A DNA stretch of 64,000 nt, taken from assembly GCA_023014335.1 (NCBI GenBank), contig JAECYW010000007.1, positions 434,001 through 498,000 on the forward strand, read 5' to 3'. The notes under the pieces were generated by a model. That model searched no databases and had not been told where the DNA came from. It saw nothing but the letters and a program-made list of their open reading frames with translations. Of this stretch, positions 47,962 to 60,911 are shown one piece after another (position 1 is the first letter of the stretch; the number at the start of each line of letters is the position of its first letter). The position numbers and the translations under genes are program-made. The stretch comes from Galerina marginata. Lineage: Eukaryota; Basidiomycota; Agaricomycetes; Agaricales; Galerinaceae.

Positions 47962-48483
47962 CTAGTCGAAGAGCTTATGGAGGACTCTCACTAGATCCTT
48001 CCAAGTTTCTGCCTCGTCATTCTCTGTTTGTAGCTGGTAGAGCTGCAGAAAACCCTTGAAGCTATGCGAAATATGGCAAGGTTTGACCAGGTTGGTCCGA
48101 AAATAGAGTGGTCTAGTGCATACGTCAAATTTCCGTCCTCGGTCACGTCGAAGGATTCGACTACTTCTTCTCTTGTTTCCTCGGAGAATGGCTCCCCGTT
48201 TGTGTCGACTGCCCATCTTTGTAGGTCATCCCCTGATAGGTATGCATTCGGTGGGGGAGCAAGTAAAGTGGGCGTATCTTCGACAGAAGGTCGTTGTACT
48301 GCTGGGGTACAGTATTTGGCGAATATGTGCTTTAAGCAGGTCTCTAGCTACAGTAAAATCGATATCGATTAGGCTCTGGAGATCGTCATCCAAAGGACTT
48401 AAGATCAACCAGGATCGCACCTGGTTTGTAATTGCGCCTTCGTCGTCGAGAAGCATTGGGCTTGTAGAGTCATCCTCAGCCAT
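47962..48483 (-). CDS. Small EF-hand-like protein
   Basis: About 125 residues. The start ATG at 48483 gives MAEDDSTSPMLLDDEGAITN; an intron then leads to TCLKHIFAKYCTPAVQRPSV, LLAPPPNAYLSGDDLQRWAV, DTNGEPFSEETREEVVESFD and VTEDGNLTFKGFLQLYQLQT, ENDEAETWKDL. The DVTEDGNLTFKG loop fits an EF-hand calcium loop except for Gly at position 12, and DTNGEPFSE may be a degenerate partner. The end at TAG 47962 assumes that the last codons after WKDL are not spliced. Calcium binding is uncertain; function unknown. Confidence 0.68.
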
Positions 48484-48691
48484 TCGCCTTAGTTTTATAA
48501 AATAAACGAAATGTCTGTTCGTAGTAGTTCCAGCGAAGCAGTGGTGTTGAGTACTAATTTGGTTTACATAAATCTACTAAATTTATAGCACCCAAGATTT
48601 CACTGGTAGGACAACCCAGAAAAGGAAGGAGTTGACATTTCTGGTTGGACCGGAATTCAATCCAGTTTGACTCCTCTCGCCATCCTCACTC

Positions 48692-51538
48692 ATGGACAGT
48701 CGCCGTGCGGAACCTCTGTCAATCGAGAATCTTTTACAGAAGCAAAGAGATGAGAAGGAAGCCGCTGCAAAGGTCGGTTCATGCGTTTTCTGTCCCAAAT
48801 GATGTTATATTGATTCATGTTTCAGCCCAAGTTTCTCTCGAAAGAGGAACGTGCTAAACTCGCTATAGCTAAGAGGGCTCAGGAAATAAAGGAAGAAAAG
48901 GAAAAGAACGAAGCTTCCCGTCGAGATCGCGAGCTATTGGAAAAAGAAGCAGAGGAGATATCCCACCGGGACAGGAACAACTACGGTGGTGGCGGTGGTG
49001 GTCGATGTCAGTGCTTTCAGTGCTTCTCTGCTGTGGGTTTTATTCTTATTAAATCTACCTTTCTATCTTTCTATCTCGAACTATAGATCAAGATCGTTAC
49101 CAAGACCGCGACCGAGGGGATCGTTCTACGACAGGAAGGAGAGACCGTGATGGAACAAGAGGTGGGAGGCAACCACCACCCCCAGCCCCTGCTCAAGAGG
49201 ACAGACGTTCTCGCGAAGGCTACCAGAACGTTCCAACTGGCCCTCGTGCTGAACGTGGAAAGCCTTCAAACGGATCATCGGACGTTACTATGTCATCTGC
49301 GTCAATGCCTCCCCCTCCCGTGCCTTCCACAGTGCTCGCCAATGGCTCTGAAACATACGTTCCTCCGATGACTGATACCGACCTTTCTGCAATTCGATCC
49401 AGATACCTCGGTGTTGACAGGAAGAAACGTAGAATTCGTAAGATGAACGATAGGAAGTTCGTCTTTGACTGGGACGCGCAGGATGACACCTTTGCCGAAG
49501 ACTCTCCTGTGGCTGTTGGGAGTAATCGGCAAGGTGCTCAGGTGATGTTTGGAAGAGGGAGGTTGGCTGGTATGGATGATGGGGGAGGCAGCGGGCCCCG
49601 AAAGAGCTCGAGTACTGGTCCTGGTGGGGTCCAACTAGCTGATGCCATGGAACGCAGGAACGCCGCCAAAGCCGGATATGATGACAGACACTGGACCGAA
49701 AAGCCTCTGGAGGAAATGAAGGAACGCGATTGGCGTATTTTCAGAGAAGATTTTAGTATCTCTGCAAGAGGTCCGACATTTCGTTCTCTCATATTATATA
49801 TCTTCTCACCAAAGTTCATATCAGGTGGCGCTATTCCCCATCCTCTTCGCTCTTGGAAGGAGTCTACAATTCCGGAATCAATCTTAGAATGCATCGAACG
49901 GATAGGTTACAAGGAACCCTCGCCCATCCAACGGCAGGCCATTCCAATTGGTTTACAGAATCGTGATATCATTGGTATTGCTGAAACTGGTAACTCGAAC
50001 GTATTTTGACTCGTTTCCGTTCCATACTCATTCTATTTTACTCTAGGGTCCGGTAAAACTGCTGCGTTTGTCATACCCATGCTGTCCTTCATCTCAAACC
50101 TCCCACTTTTCACGGATGATAATCGACATCTTGGTCCGTACGCGCTTATCATGGCGCCTACACGTGAGCTGGCGCAACAGATCGAAAGCGAAGCCCGTAA
50201 ATTTGCATCTCCATTGGGTTTCAAATGTGTCTCCATTGTAGGAGGGGTGAGTGTTCCGTTTATCCGCTAAGTAAGCCTATTTTAATAATGTTTATGCTCA
50301 GCGTGCAGTCGAAGAACAGCAATTTAACCTCAGAGAGGGTGCTGAGATTATTATTGCGACACCAGGTCGTCTAAAAGATGTCATCGAACGACGGGTGCTT
50401 GTCCTATCGCAGTGCCGCTACGTCGTTATGGACGAAGCCGATCGTATGGTGCACCTTGGGTTCGAGAATGACTTAACTTTCATCTTGGATGCTCTTCCGA
50501 GCGAGACGATGCAAGGAGAGGACCAAGGTGAACAAATGGACGTCGACGGAGAAACATTGGTAAAGAAAGGGCGAACTCGAGTCACGACCCTCTTCTCTGC
50601 AACGATGCCTGCAGCCGTTGAGAGACTCGCGCGAAAGTACCTGAAGAAGCCGGCTGTCATTACCATCGGTGAAGCTGGACGTGCTGTGGATACTGTCGAG
50701 CAACGGGTAGAATTCGTCAGTGGAGACGAGAAGAAAAAGTGAGTACGGACCTATGGACACAGATACGACGGAAAATAATTATTTTATCTTCAGACAAAAG
50801 CTCCTCGAAATTCTCAACAGCGGCCAATTCGCGTCTCCGATTATTGTCTTTGTCAACCAGAAGAAAACTGCCGATATGGTCGCCAAAGACCTTTCACGCG
50901 CAGGCGTACGTCATTTGTTTTTGCCTCTATATGGCTATGCTCACTTTTTCACAGTGGAGCGCTGCGACTCTGCATTCGGGAAAAAACCAGGAGCAACGAG
51001 AAGCATCGCTGCAGTCTTTGCGCAGTGGCGAATCGGACGTGCTTGTGGCTACGGATTTGGCTGGTCGTGGTATTGATGTCCAAGATGTCAGTCTCGTAAT
51101 CAACTTCCAGATGGCAAGCACGATTGAGGCATATGTTCATCGTATTGGTACGTCTTGCTCCATGGTACTCATTAACGCGACGCTCTCTAATACTTATCCT
51201 AGGTCGTACTGGACGTGCCGGAAAAATGGGTATTGCTATTACTTTCCTCACAAATGATGACGACGAAGTCATGTGAGTACCCAACATTTCCCTGCGTTGC
51301 CTCCGTCTTGACGAAATATTAAATTTGCTTTTTGTTCAGGTACGACTTGAGACAAGGTTCGACTTCTTTCGTTTCTCTTCTTGGTAAACACCATGTGCTA
51401 ACGATCTATACTTGTCTTTCAGAAATTTCGAAGAGCCCGGTGTCGAAGGTGCCTGCAGAACTTGCCAAGCACGAGGCGGCGCAACATAAAGTTTCGCGGG
51501 AGATGAAACGGAAGCGCGATGCGGATGATTTGGGCTAG
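48692..51538 (+). CDS. PRP28: DEAD-box RNA helicase Prp28 (U5 snRNP)
   Basis: Helicase that displaces U1 from the 5' splice site during spliceosome activation. The start ATG at 48692 gives [20 protein letters not shown]. The N-terminal half is charged: [20 protein letters not shown], an Arg/Asp/Gly stretch, and the Prp28 marker [30 protein letters not shown]. Core motifs: Q motif [12 protein letters not shown]; Walker [12 protein letters not shown] (split by an intron after TG); [67 protein letters not shown]; and [20 protein letters not shown] (split by an intron). All catalytic motifs are intact. It ends [10 protein letters not shown]. At least eight introns. Confidence 0.95.
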
Positions 51539-54030
51539 GTGTCCAGACTTGCATCAATTCTGCGGAGTTGTGTATCGGGCTGCTCCATATAATTATTGTG
51601 GTGAGAGCTACCTTGGAAGAAGAAAAAATGGATCCTAAATCATCGAATATTGTACTAGGTTTCTCCGCGTTGTATACATGCGATAATAAAACTCCGTGGA
51701 CGTGGATGGAGATTTTATTTATTCCTGCATGGAATAATATTATCTGCGCCTGCATTGACACCTGAGAGACCGTCCGATTTTGAATAGTTCTGAATCTCCT
51801 TGATGTTCACAATTGGACCGCGAAGACTGAAGTTCAATACAAATTTAAGAAGGCTAGAAGCATTGCAGTAGATCCTCGTCCAATTGAATCGACGAATGCC
51901 ACGATCGATCTCGCTTGTAAGTGCTGAAGTCTTAAGAAGCGTGGTGGGTTTCTTGGTATATCATATCATTCCGGATCGTGGGGCTTTATTATATTGGCCT
52001 CATACCTCATCAGTATCGTATGAGCGGGATGAGGCCCCCGCTCTTATCTATCAGCCGGTTTGCAAAGCATGGAGAGATTGGTGTTTTCGGAGTCCCGGGC
52101 TGACAGCCGTAGTTTTTCAGCATTCCTCTTGAATTTATCATCCAGGTCTTGCCAGGACTCCAAAAGTGGTACGCTGGAAGGGGCAAGGTCGAGCCGCCCG
52201 TCGGTATCTATTGGACTCGTGCGTACATACTTTGAGTAAGTCCGTGCAGATATTCGCTTTTGGGAATATCCCATTCCTATCCATCGATGCGGCAAGCCGA
52301 TGGCTGGCTTACGAGAGGATTAAAATTTCCATTCGTTCGGACCGCAGTGTCCTATTGGGACTTTTTCATGTGTCGCGCGGCATGTCACCGTTTAATATTG
52401 TCAGTGGTCAGATCTTTGGACGGATGACTGCCCTCTGCGCTTGAGGTGCGCCACAGGTCAGGTCCGACGATGCGCCTCTTTCCAGCTGCAGCGACGTGGT
52501 TATTTAATAACAATAAGTAAAGGGATCATCTGAAGAGCGTATGTTATATGTCTGCATAAATGGACAGGCGTGTATTTTTTCTTCTGACGGACTTTTTGAT
52601 TTTGGAGTGCTGTTATCTATAACAACATAAGTGAGTACCTGTTTTCTTTCTTGTTTCTTTTTGTCTGGATTCTCTTCGTCCGGACGGACTACGGAATCCG
52701 GATCGGAATGTGAGGGGGAGATCTGGCGAAGCGGGTGCCAAATGGATATATTTGCTGAAGGACATTGTGTTACATTTTTTCAATGGCGTGCGCCGTGGTC
52801 CAGTGGAGGCAGGTGGAGTCATAGGAACTCCGGGGGTTTATGGGACTATTGACGATGTTTCGACACCAACGCCGCACGAGTGGTGGGTTTGGTACGTCAT
52901 GTAATAGTATAGCACAGATCTTGGGAATTTACTCTGTGCGCGCCGCTGGGATGAAATGCTGTTTCAAGGTTTGTTGTATCTGTTATGCAAGCGCAGTTGC
53001 CAGTGGGTAACTGGGTGTTATTTTGGGACGTCGATGCTCCTAAGTGAGAGGACGCAGTGGCTGCCGAGTTCGGAGGTGATTCGAGGTGATTCGGAGGCCA
53101 GAAGGCTGCCAATCTGAGATGGTAGAGATGGCTGGTGGATGGAGAACCCGAGTATAAAGTACGGTTATCTCTCGATGATGATGAATTGCGGCATCTGATT
53201 CTGTCTGCTTTAACTTATGAAGGGACATGACCCGTCATCGTGGCCTTGTCGAAAATGTGTGCTTCGTTCTTCTCAGAGTGCAGTCGGGGTCGGGGTAGAG
53301 TAACGAGATATATTTTTTTGATTATGGGAATGACGAGGAGAGATGGAGATGGAGATGCATGGCTTGCCGTAGCGTGACATGTCATTCGAGTTGGCAGGAT
53401 CTGATCGTCGAGACTCGAAAACGTTGACGTCGTCGAACTGTGGATTGTCGACTTGTTTAAGAAAGTAAAAAGCCTAACGCAAAGCCAAGAGGGCTGGAGG
53501 AGGTTTAGCGCGGTGTTGCGTGTTGATTGAAGCGAGTTTTGGTGCGTGCCAAGGCTCGGACACGCGAGCGGACACGGACACGGGCGTTTAGATGAAGGAC
53601 ATTAGGTAACGACGCATATATTAGCGTAACTTGGCACGCTAGTAAGTGGTGCAGTCCAGGCATGGGGCTGAAGTTAAACGCGTCAGTAATGAGGACTCCT
53701 ATTAGGTATGATGCGCGTACTTACCGACGGTCCATGTGGACATTTGAAGGAGGTACGGATTAGATAGCCCGCATCCCCGCCATGGTTGTGCGGTGTTACT
53801 TAATCCCCACGCAGCGTAGGACGCTGAATGCTCGGCTTTGGAAGAAATCTAAATATAGTTAGAGGTGAGTACTGCCAAGGGGTCGAGCGCTGAGTCCAAC
53901 TTGCGAATAGTAGTAGGAGAGCTTTGGATATGAAATTGCGGCAGGATGCCGAGATCGGAAAGCATCGGATGGGTGGCTGACTGATTTGACAAAGAGGATT
54001 TGAAGAGAGCATCAGTGGGATTGTCGTCAC
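51539..54030. other. Gene-poor interval
   Basis: 2.5 kb. Apart from an F-box-like remnant (51897-52255) I see no supported gene. The ORF at 52710-52904 and those near 53 kb give no family match. The stretch 53520-53610 contains repeated GGACACG units (GCTCGGACACGCGAGCGGAC), a short imperfect repeat. Confidence 0.5.
51897..52255 (+). pseudogene. F-box-like protein remnant
   Basis: ATG at 51897 opens MPRSISLVSAEVLRSVVGFL and continues to IYQPVCKAWRDWCFRSPGLT, which resembles the F-box-to-first-repeat region of mushroom F-box proteins (C+.W+..A...L). The frame then stops, and a weak match, LPGLQKWYAGRGKVEPP, appears after a possible 37-bp intron and stops again. Without the usual several hundred residues of C-terminal region it is probably a relic. 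Confidence 0.3.
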
Positions 54031-56547
54031 ATGGCTACCCAGCGCTCGTCCCCAACCGTCCACAGGGCTCTCTCTTTCATCCAACTCGCCGCCATCGTCC
54101 CCGCCATGTCTATCACCGTCGACCCAGACTGGCGTCCCCCTGCCAGCACAAGTTCTCCCAGTTTGCTCGACGTCGAGGTACGTGTTCCGCTCACCGTCTG
54201 TCCTTATTTAACACCCGCCGTTTCAGTCGCCCCGCCGAAGCTCGTCGCCGAGTCGCGAGTCCGATATCTCTGCCCGCTCGTCTCGCTTCCGCTTTGGCAG
54301 GAAGCCGTCCCTCATCGACCACGACGACCACAAGCACCACGGCCCCCTGCATGACCTAAAGCGCTTCCTTAACCACCACATGCCCCATCCGCACCACCCT
54401 CCCCACTCTAATCTACAGAGCCCCGCTTCCCCAATGCCCCGCCGCAATTCCTTCCTAGACTCCAGCCCCGTCGCCCCCCGCACTCCAAAGCCCGTCAAGC
54501 AGAGCAAGGACCGAACCCCCTCCCCCTCCTCATCCCTCAGTTCCGCAGACCCCATCCCTGTTCCCCACCACAACCCACATCCCATCGCCTCTCTCAATGA
54601 CGCAACCCAAGCCCATCTTTCTAAAAAGTACGGCAAGTGGGGCCGTGTCCTCGGTAGCGGCGCTGGTGGCACCGTCCGTCTTATCAAGGGCAAGAACGGC
54701 GGCCATGTTTATGCCGTCAAGGAGTTTCGTCCAAAACGCAGCGGCGAGTCCGAAAAGGAGTATCAGAAAAAAGTTACCGCAGAATTCTGCGTCGGTTCCA
54801 CTCTCAAGCACCCCAACATCATAGAGACCGTCGATATCGTTTTTGACCATGGCCACTATTATGAGGTCTTATCTATTTTTCCCTGTCCCGTTCATTTCAT
54901 TAATTTCATGTTCAGGTCATGGAGTTTGCCCCTTTTGATCTCTTCTCAGTCGTCATGTCCGGTAAAATGTGTCGTCCAGAGATTTACTGCGTCTTCCGTC
55001 AAATATGCGATGGCGTCGAGTACCTCCACGAAATGGGCCTCGCCCATCGTGACCTCAAACTTGACAACTGTGTGATGACGTCCGACAACGTCGTCAAACT
55101 CATTGACTTTGGCACAGCGACTGTTTTTCATTATCCCGGCAAGGCTCACACCCCCGCTACAGGTATAGTCGGCAGCGATCCTTATCTTGCGCCTGAAGTC
55201 CTCAACAATGAGGCCTATGACCCGAGGAAGACTGACGTCTGGAGTCTAGCTATTATCTTCTTGTGCATGGTTCTTCGCAGGTTCCCTTGGAAAATTCCTG
55301 ATGCAAAGACCGACCCCAGCTTCAAGGCTTTTGTTGCTGCCCATCCTGACCTTTCTGTAAAACCCCCACCCAGGGTTGCAAAGCTCGAGGGTCGCAAGAT
55401 CCCTGTCCGTGGGTCCACTCTACCCCCCAATGCCCATTCCGATCAAATAAGGGTCCAACCCCGCGATCGAAGCAGTACCTCCGTACCCGAACAAGAGGCC
55501 TCTAGCAGCAGCACGAGCACCTCATCAGAAACGACTTCACTATCCACAAATTCTTCAGGATCAGACTCGCAGTCGACATCTATAACAGACCCGCCGTCTC
55601 GTTTTGCAAGTGGGAACGGTGCAAGTAGCCTTGCCACGCTCAAGGAGGACGAGGACCGACGGAAGAGCCATCTGTTAGAATCTCTTGAGATCTCGCATCC
55701 GCCATCGCACAGCACAACAACCTTGCCCAATCTCAATGCGCTATACACATCGGAAAGCCCCCAGGAAATGGATCCTTCTGTGCTGAATTTTGCCCGACCA
55801 GGAAATTCGACAGAGTCGCTTCCTTTGAGTCCGTTTTTGCAGGACGATCTCTTGACGCCCCGTGGTTTGCCCTCGGATTTACATTTCCCGGTTAGACCCC
55901 TGCGCAACCGTGCCGCCTCTGTGGACCACTTTTCATCAACAGCCACGGGAGGGGTTAACTCGATCGTGTCGGACATTCATATCGAAGTGGAATCCGAGTC
56001 CGCAGACGACACCCCGCAAGCACCGCCCACACCGGAGGTGATACCGCCAACGCCCACCATGATCGCTCAACAACATACGCCGCTCCCTCCGCCGCCTGCG
56101 CGATTACCCAAGACGAGCCCATCCAAGCAGCGGCAGCGCGAACGCTCGGATAGCGTAACCACTTTTCACGGCGGCGGCTCCGAGTCCATCTTCCGCCTCC
56201 TGCCCCGTGAAACCCGGCCCGCTCTCCGACGGATGCTCTTCGTCGAGCCCGAGTCGCGGTGTACGCTGACGGACCTGCTCAAAGGCCGTGGCAAGACAAG
56301 CAGCTTGCTGTGTGGTTGCCCTGTGGGGCTTGAGGCGAAGGCGGCGGCTGCAGGTGGTGCGGATGGGTCGTTCCACTCGCATGCGGGGTATTGTGTGGAC
56401 CATGACGATCACGACGAGGAGGACGAGGACGATGGGGACGATTGGCTGAGGAGTGTTGACCCATGTTCCAAGGTGGGAGTCGTGCCTGGGCATCTGCATA
56501 TCAAGGTTGCTGTGGATGAGAAGCAAGGGAAACGCAAGTTCTTTTAA
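54031..56547 (+). CDS. Ser/Thr protein kinase of the HAL4/HAL5 (NPR/HAL) group, 805 aa
   Basis: Exons 54031-54177, 54227-54865 and 54916-56547. The start is taken at 54031 ([16 protein letters not shown]); an in-frame ATG at 54106 is an alternative. A His/Pro/Ser-rich N-terminus precedes the kinase: P-loop [15 protein letters not shown]-type [43 protein letters not shown] and [18 protein letters not shown], all features of the fungal HAL group that regulates potassium transporters and nutrient permeases in yeast. A Ser/Thr-rich insert of about 270 residues splits off the end of the domain ([37 protein letters not shown]). The tail is acidic with a [18 protein letters not shown] stretch. Confidence 0.9.
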
Positions 56548-57772
56548 ATAAGATGCGGAGGCATTCACTCTGGCCGTGGCGACTGCGTTTGTGTAAGCGA
56601 GGGTGGAAAGGCAGGTATAGGCATGCTCTTTGATTCTTTCTTTGCTCTCGGTCGGCCATCTCGATTTTTGCTTGCTTGCATTTCGCCTTCTATCGCGTCG
56701 CGGACCTGCCTGCTGTTTTAATTTGCATTTGTCTTCGTTTGCCACCTGTTCGTCCCCTTGTTCTCTCCACCAATCCGGTCTCATTGGAATTAAATCATGC
56801 CCTCCCTCTCTCTGACCCGAACACTTGTGATCCGTTCATGGTTGTTCGTTCAACGACCCAGACCCATGGATATACGTATATACATATCTATTATCTATCT
56901 TCCCTATTCAACCTCACTTCTTTCCGGCATCCCCTGCCTTGCCCTCTTATTATTGTTCACAGACCCATTGCTTCTTTGCCTTCCTACTTTGCCTTTTGTT
57001 CTTTTTTACATCATTAGATCTCTATTGTTGCGTTACTTACCTTGTTTATATGTTATCCCAAATCCTATTCCTCTTCCTTTGCTCGTCACTTCAAGGCAAG
57101 GTGGAGCACATCTTTATGCACCCTTTTTTTCTCTCCAAGCACACCGTGTACACTGGAAAAGTAATGAATACCCACACTATTCTATTCACAACCCTGGATT
57201 TCTACTTGTCCGCCTGCTCATGCTTGCTCGCAAGGTGTATATACGACCTACCCATAAGCCACCTTCCCAAGCCTCCAATTCAAGGCAGTTATGTTCGCAT
57301 TCACACGGAGAACTCCATTTCGTTATCCCTTCGCCTTCGTTGGCTCTTATTTTAGATCGTATTATTCTCTTGGTTTAATTTTACCACCATCGTGCAAGAG
57401 TCAACTGCAAGCAGTAATCAAGTTCGTACCTCAGTGACTTATTCTTGACGCAACTCCGGACCCGACTCTAAAATTTGGGCCACATTAACGTCGACTCCTC
57501 ATATGCAACAAAGGCTTGGTCTGGATACCCCGCACCAGCATTCAGGCGCGCCCGTTCTGCCCCTTATGTACCGGTCTTCCTTGTAATAAAAATGGCAGGC
57601 TCAGGGAATGAATTGAATGCTGCAGCCCGATAACCCAAAGGATCGTAGATTCCTTCGCTCGATTCGTTTATCTCGAAGAGATGAGGACGATGGGATCCGA
57701 CTTGTATATGAAAACCGTCAGATATTTCTGGTCATCGATACATAAAAATACAAACAGGCAGATGAATCTATG
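56548..57772. other. Intergenic, pyrimidine-rich
   Basis: 1.2 kb between two convergent genes (HAL-type kinase and OS-9). Long Leu/Pro/Ser-rich ORFs (for example 56797-57378) reflect the T/C-rich composition, not a gene. I see no repeat. Confidence 0.55.
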
Positions 57773-59859
57773 CTATAGCTCGTCCCGGCGTGGATCGTAC
57801 TGCTTCCCGGCTTGTTTCTTGCTCTTGTCGGGCTGTTTGTCGTCTTTGGATTTTATTTTCGATTTTGATTTGTCGAGCCGAGGAAAGACCACCTCTGCCT
57901 GGACGTTGTATCCAGCGGCGCGGAGCGCGTCGACGAGCCTGTCACTGTCTAGTACTTCGTCCTCCGCGTCATCTGCAAGCTCGATGACAAGCTCGTCCTC
58001 CTCATAACCGGTGGGTTTGCCGTCCTTTCTCCTGACGATAGCTTCCAAGGTTTTCCGTAGCAAGTCATTGAATATCTTTTCCTTGTCCGTGAGCGGATCA
58101 TCCTTGCTGCCTTTCGGCACAGGCACAGCAGGCAGGACGGTCTTGCGCAGTGGGACTTTGACGGGGTGATCAGTTGTGGGTAGCTTGATCTGTCCTTCTG
58201 GTATTGTGTCAACAACCTCGCGGCACCGAATTTCGGCCTCTCCTCCTGCGTCGCGGCGAGACTTGAATCCGGGCTCGCCGCACAGTCGAGGGGTATGTAT
58301 GACGACTACATACGAACACGTCTTGGTTTCCTTCACAAACAAAATGTGGTCCGTCATTTCCATCGAGCAGTGGAACTATGTTTAGCCCACAGGGCGGCAC
58401 ACGCACACGGGTTTGACGGGTCGATGGAAAAAAGGGCAATAAAAGGGACATCAAGCGAATAATCCGAGGTTTAAAAAAGCCAGGAAATAAATCAGGTGCT
58501 CATGGTCAATTTCGGTGTGCAAAAAAGCAAGAAAGACAAAAACATGAGAGAAAGAGACTGACCTGTACTTCCACTTCACGATTTTGCAAGGTCTTGTCGC
58601 AAATGCTCCCGTCACCCCATCTTTGAACTAGATAGCGTGAACCAGCACTTCGGGCGAGCTCTAAATTGGCTGTTTGGGCATTTTGTTCGGCGACTGTCAG
58701 ATCTGCCCCAGGCTCCGGATTTTGAGGTGCGCGGCCAAGGGTGTAGGAATCCCACTGTTTGATGCATTAGGAACAACGTCAATTAAAGGCAATGACCATG
58801 ATAACGCAACGGACTAACGCCAGGGTCTTCTTCTGGTTTCTGCGTCCCTGCAGGAATAAAGAAATCAGCAAATAAGGTCACGAAGATTGAATGCAAGCAA
58901 GTAAGAAGGTGGTCCCGGGAAACAGCCGCGAAAGTTGACGCATGGGTGGATTTCTGAAGAAGCGATTGCCAAGGCGTGCGCTTGCTTCCAAATGTGAAAA
59001 TAATGGTCAAAATAAATAAGAACGCGGATAAAAAAAGGAAATCAGGGAGAACCCAGGAAGTTGAGTTGAGTGATTAGTTGAAAGGAAAAGGGGTGGGAGA
59101 AGAACACGGCGTTTCTGGTCGGAGAACTAAAATAAAATATCGAAGGGGGACGAGAATGGAAAATTAGGCCAAGAGGTTCGGACAATTACCTGGAAAACGG
59201 GATTGCGCGGGAACCACTTCTTTAAATTGTCGGATTTCGTCGTTGTGGCAGTACGAGTAGGTAAACCAGCCTTGACGGTGCTTGGGTTAAAGTATCAAGG
59301 TTAGAGTGGACCGACATTCCGAAGTGAAGCGAGAACACACGTAAAGACATGTTCCGGCGAGTGGCTGGAGCAGGGACCAGCTTCGTGCGGGGGTCACATC
59401 GGCATCGGAATCGTCGTCTGGAACAGTAGGAATATTATCCAGGGGTTTGGGTATGAGACAGAGATACGAGTCCCGTTGGCCCATCTTCATGTGCTCGAGG
59501 GTATAGTTCGCAGAGGCAGAAGACTGTGGTGTCTAGAATTCACGATTTAGAGTTGGATCACGGAAACGCTGCGAGGTTCGTACAGGTTCTTTTTGCTCGG
59601 TTGCATCGCCAGAACCAATCTCTTTTAGATGTGAAGGGGTGTGCCAGTCACCTTCCTTCCACGGCTGATCTAGAAACTCTTGTTCCCCGCCGCGGAGGCC
59701 ATCTCGCATCCATCGTTCTGCGGTTTCGTTGAGAACAGGAAGACCATTCAAGAAGGAAACACGGAATTTGGGGAAAGCATAGGAGTCCTCTGGGAGAGAA
59801 TGAAGCAGACGAGCCGAGATGACGGAGAGGTATGCGAGGAGCAGGCAGCAGGCGCGCAT
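57773..59859 (-). CDS. OS-9/Yos9-like ER lectin with MRH domain and RDEL tail
   Basis: ER quality-control lectin that reads trimmed mannose glycans for ERAD. The start ATG at 59859 gives a signal peptide (MRACCLLLAYLSVISARLLH). An in-frame TAG near 59540 is removed by an intron joining EQKEP to TPQSSASANYTLEHMKMGQR. MRH domain: SWSLLQPLAGTCLY, HRQGWFTYSYCHNDEIRQF, then SRYLVQRWGDGSICDKTLQN, REVEVQFHCS, CSYVVVIHTPRLC, which supply the Gln, Arg, Glu and Tyr sugar contacts expected from OS-9. A charged C-terminal region follows (EKIFNDLLRKTLEAIVRRKD; a Lys-rich stretch), ending RRDEL, an HDEL-type ER retrieval signal. Confidence 0.88.
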
Positions 59860-60344
59860 GGGGACGTGGTGGTACGGGAGACGATGATGTCGTGTCAGTT
59901 GCCGGGGGTGCCGACGGATGTTGAATCTCAGCTGGATATGATTGATCTCCGCGGCGGGCTAGATAAGAGGAATGTTCTGATCGGCGGTGATGAAAAAGCG
60001 AGCAGGGGACGACGAGCATTCCATGTTCACTTGTCTGGCCGCCAAATTCGGTTTTCTCCCATTAAACAACATTTCATTACGTGAGTAACTATCCCCCAAA
60101 ATCAGGGGTAAAAAGTCTACGAACAGGAAGATTGCTTCAAAACGATAATAATAAAAATCCAAATGCACGCGAGGGAAACAACAATACATTTCAACTTGTT
60201 CTAAATACGGCAAAGAATTGGTTTCATTAAAGCCGGCCCTCTCACCTTTTCCCCACTTCCTTTCCTCTTTCTCGAACCAGTTCCATCCCAGCGCGCTCAA
60301 TCTCCCTCGTCCCCTACCACAACCATAGCGCGTCTGTGACCCCA
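59860..60344. promoter_or_regulatory. Divergent promoter of OS-9-like and AT-hook genes
   Basis: 485 bp between opposing start codons. The plus-strand side is pyrimidine-rich (60238-60340), typical of highly expressed fungal genes. I see no clear TATA box. Confidence 0.5.
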
Positions 60345-60911
60345 ATGTCGACGTCCCCGAACGACGCACAGGAGGAGGCCGTGGACAAGTCGGTTGACGA
60401 GTTGGCAGATCCCAACCACGCTACAGATGATGCTGAGGCAGGTAAGCCCTCTTTTCCTTCCGTGGTTTCTCCGGCAATGCGCATTCGCATTTCAGCTCGA
60501 TGTAGCGCGATAGGAACACGCATACTAATTGCGAGAGGTGATCTCATCTAGGCACCTCTACTGCTCCTGCCAAGCGGGGTCGCGGTCGTCCAAAGGGCAG
60601 TAAGAACAAGAAGTCCGGCGCATCGTCCTCTGCCGCGGAAAGTCCAACCACGCCGACGATTCAGCGAAAGCGCGGTCGTCCGCCAAAAGTGAGCACATTA
60701 TAGTCGTTCTATTTAGAACTCCACGTTGATGGCCTATGTGCAGGAGAAGAAAGAGGATACAGGAGAGGAACCTCCCCCCAAGCGACCTAGGGGACGCCCT
60801 CCAAAGACTCCTAAACCCGCAGCTGGAGAAGCTACGGCCAGTGGAGAGGCAGGCGAGTCGAGCGTTGTGAAGAAGAAACGAGGACGACCTCCGAAAAAGG
60901 CGACCGCTTAG
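60345..60911 (+). CDS. AT-hook protein with four hooks (133 aa)
   Basis: Three exons giving 133 residues: an acidic start (MSTSPNDAQEEAVDKSVDEL), then four AT-hooks, each with a basic-GRP core: KRGRGRPKGSK, QRKRGRPPK, KRPRGRPPKTPK and KKKRGRPPKKA. AT-hooks bind the minor groove of AT-rich DNA. The size and layout resemble HMG-I/Y-type chromatin proteins rather than a transcription factor with a further domain. Introns fall between hooks (donors GTAAGC and GTGAGC). Confidence 0.9.

Noticed and set aside
52710..52904. 65-codon ORF ending in Trp-rich sequence
   Set aside because: No recognisable family and no linked exons.
56797..57378. 193-codon Leu/Pro/Ser-rich ORF resembling a membrane protein
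   Set aside because: Produced by T/C-rich 3' UTR sequence, with overlapping ORFs in other frames of the same type.
59530..59545. In-frame TAG in the OS-9-like gene as evidence of a pseudogene
   Set aside because: A 51-bp GT...AG intron in phase 0 removes it and restores the family sequence.
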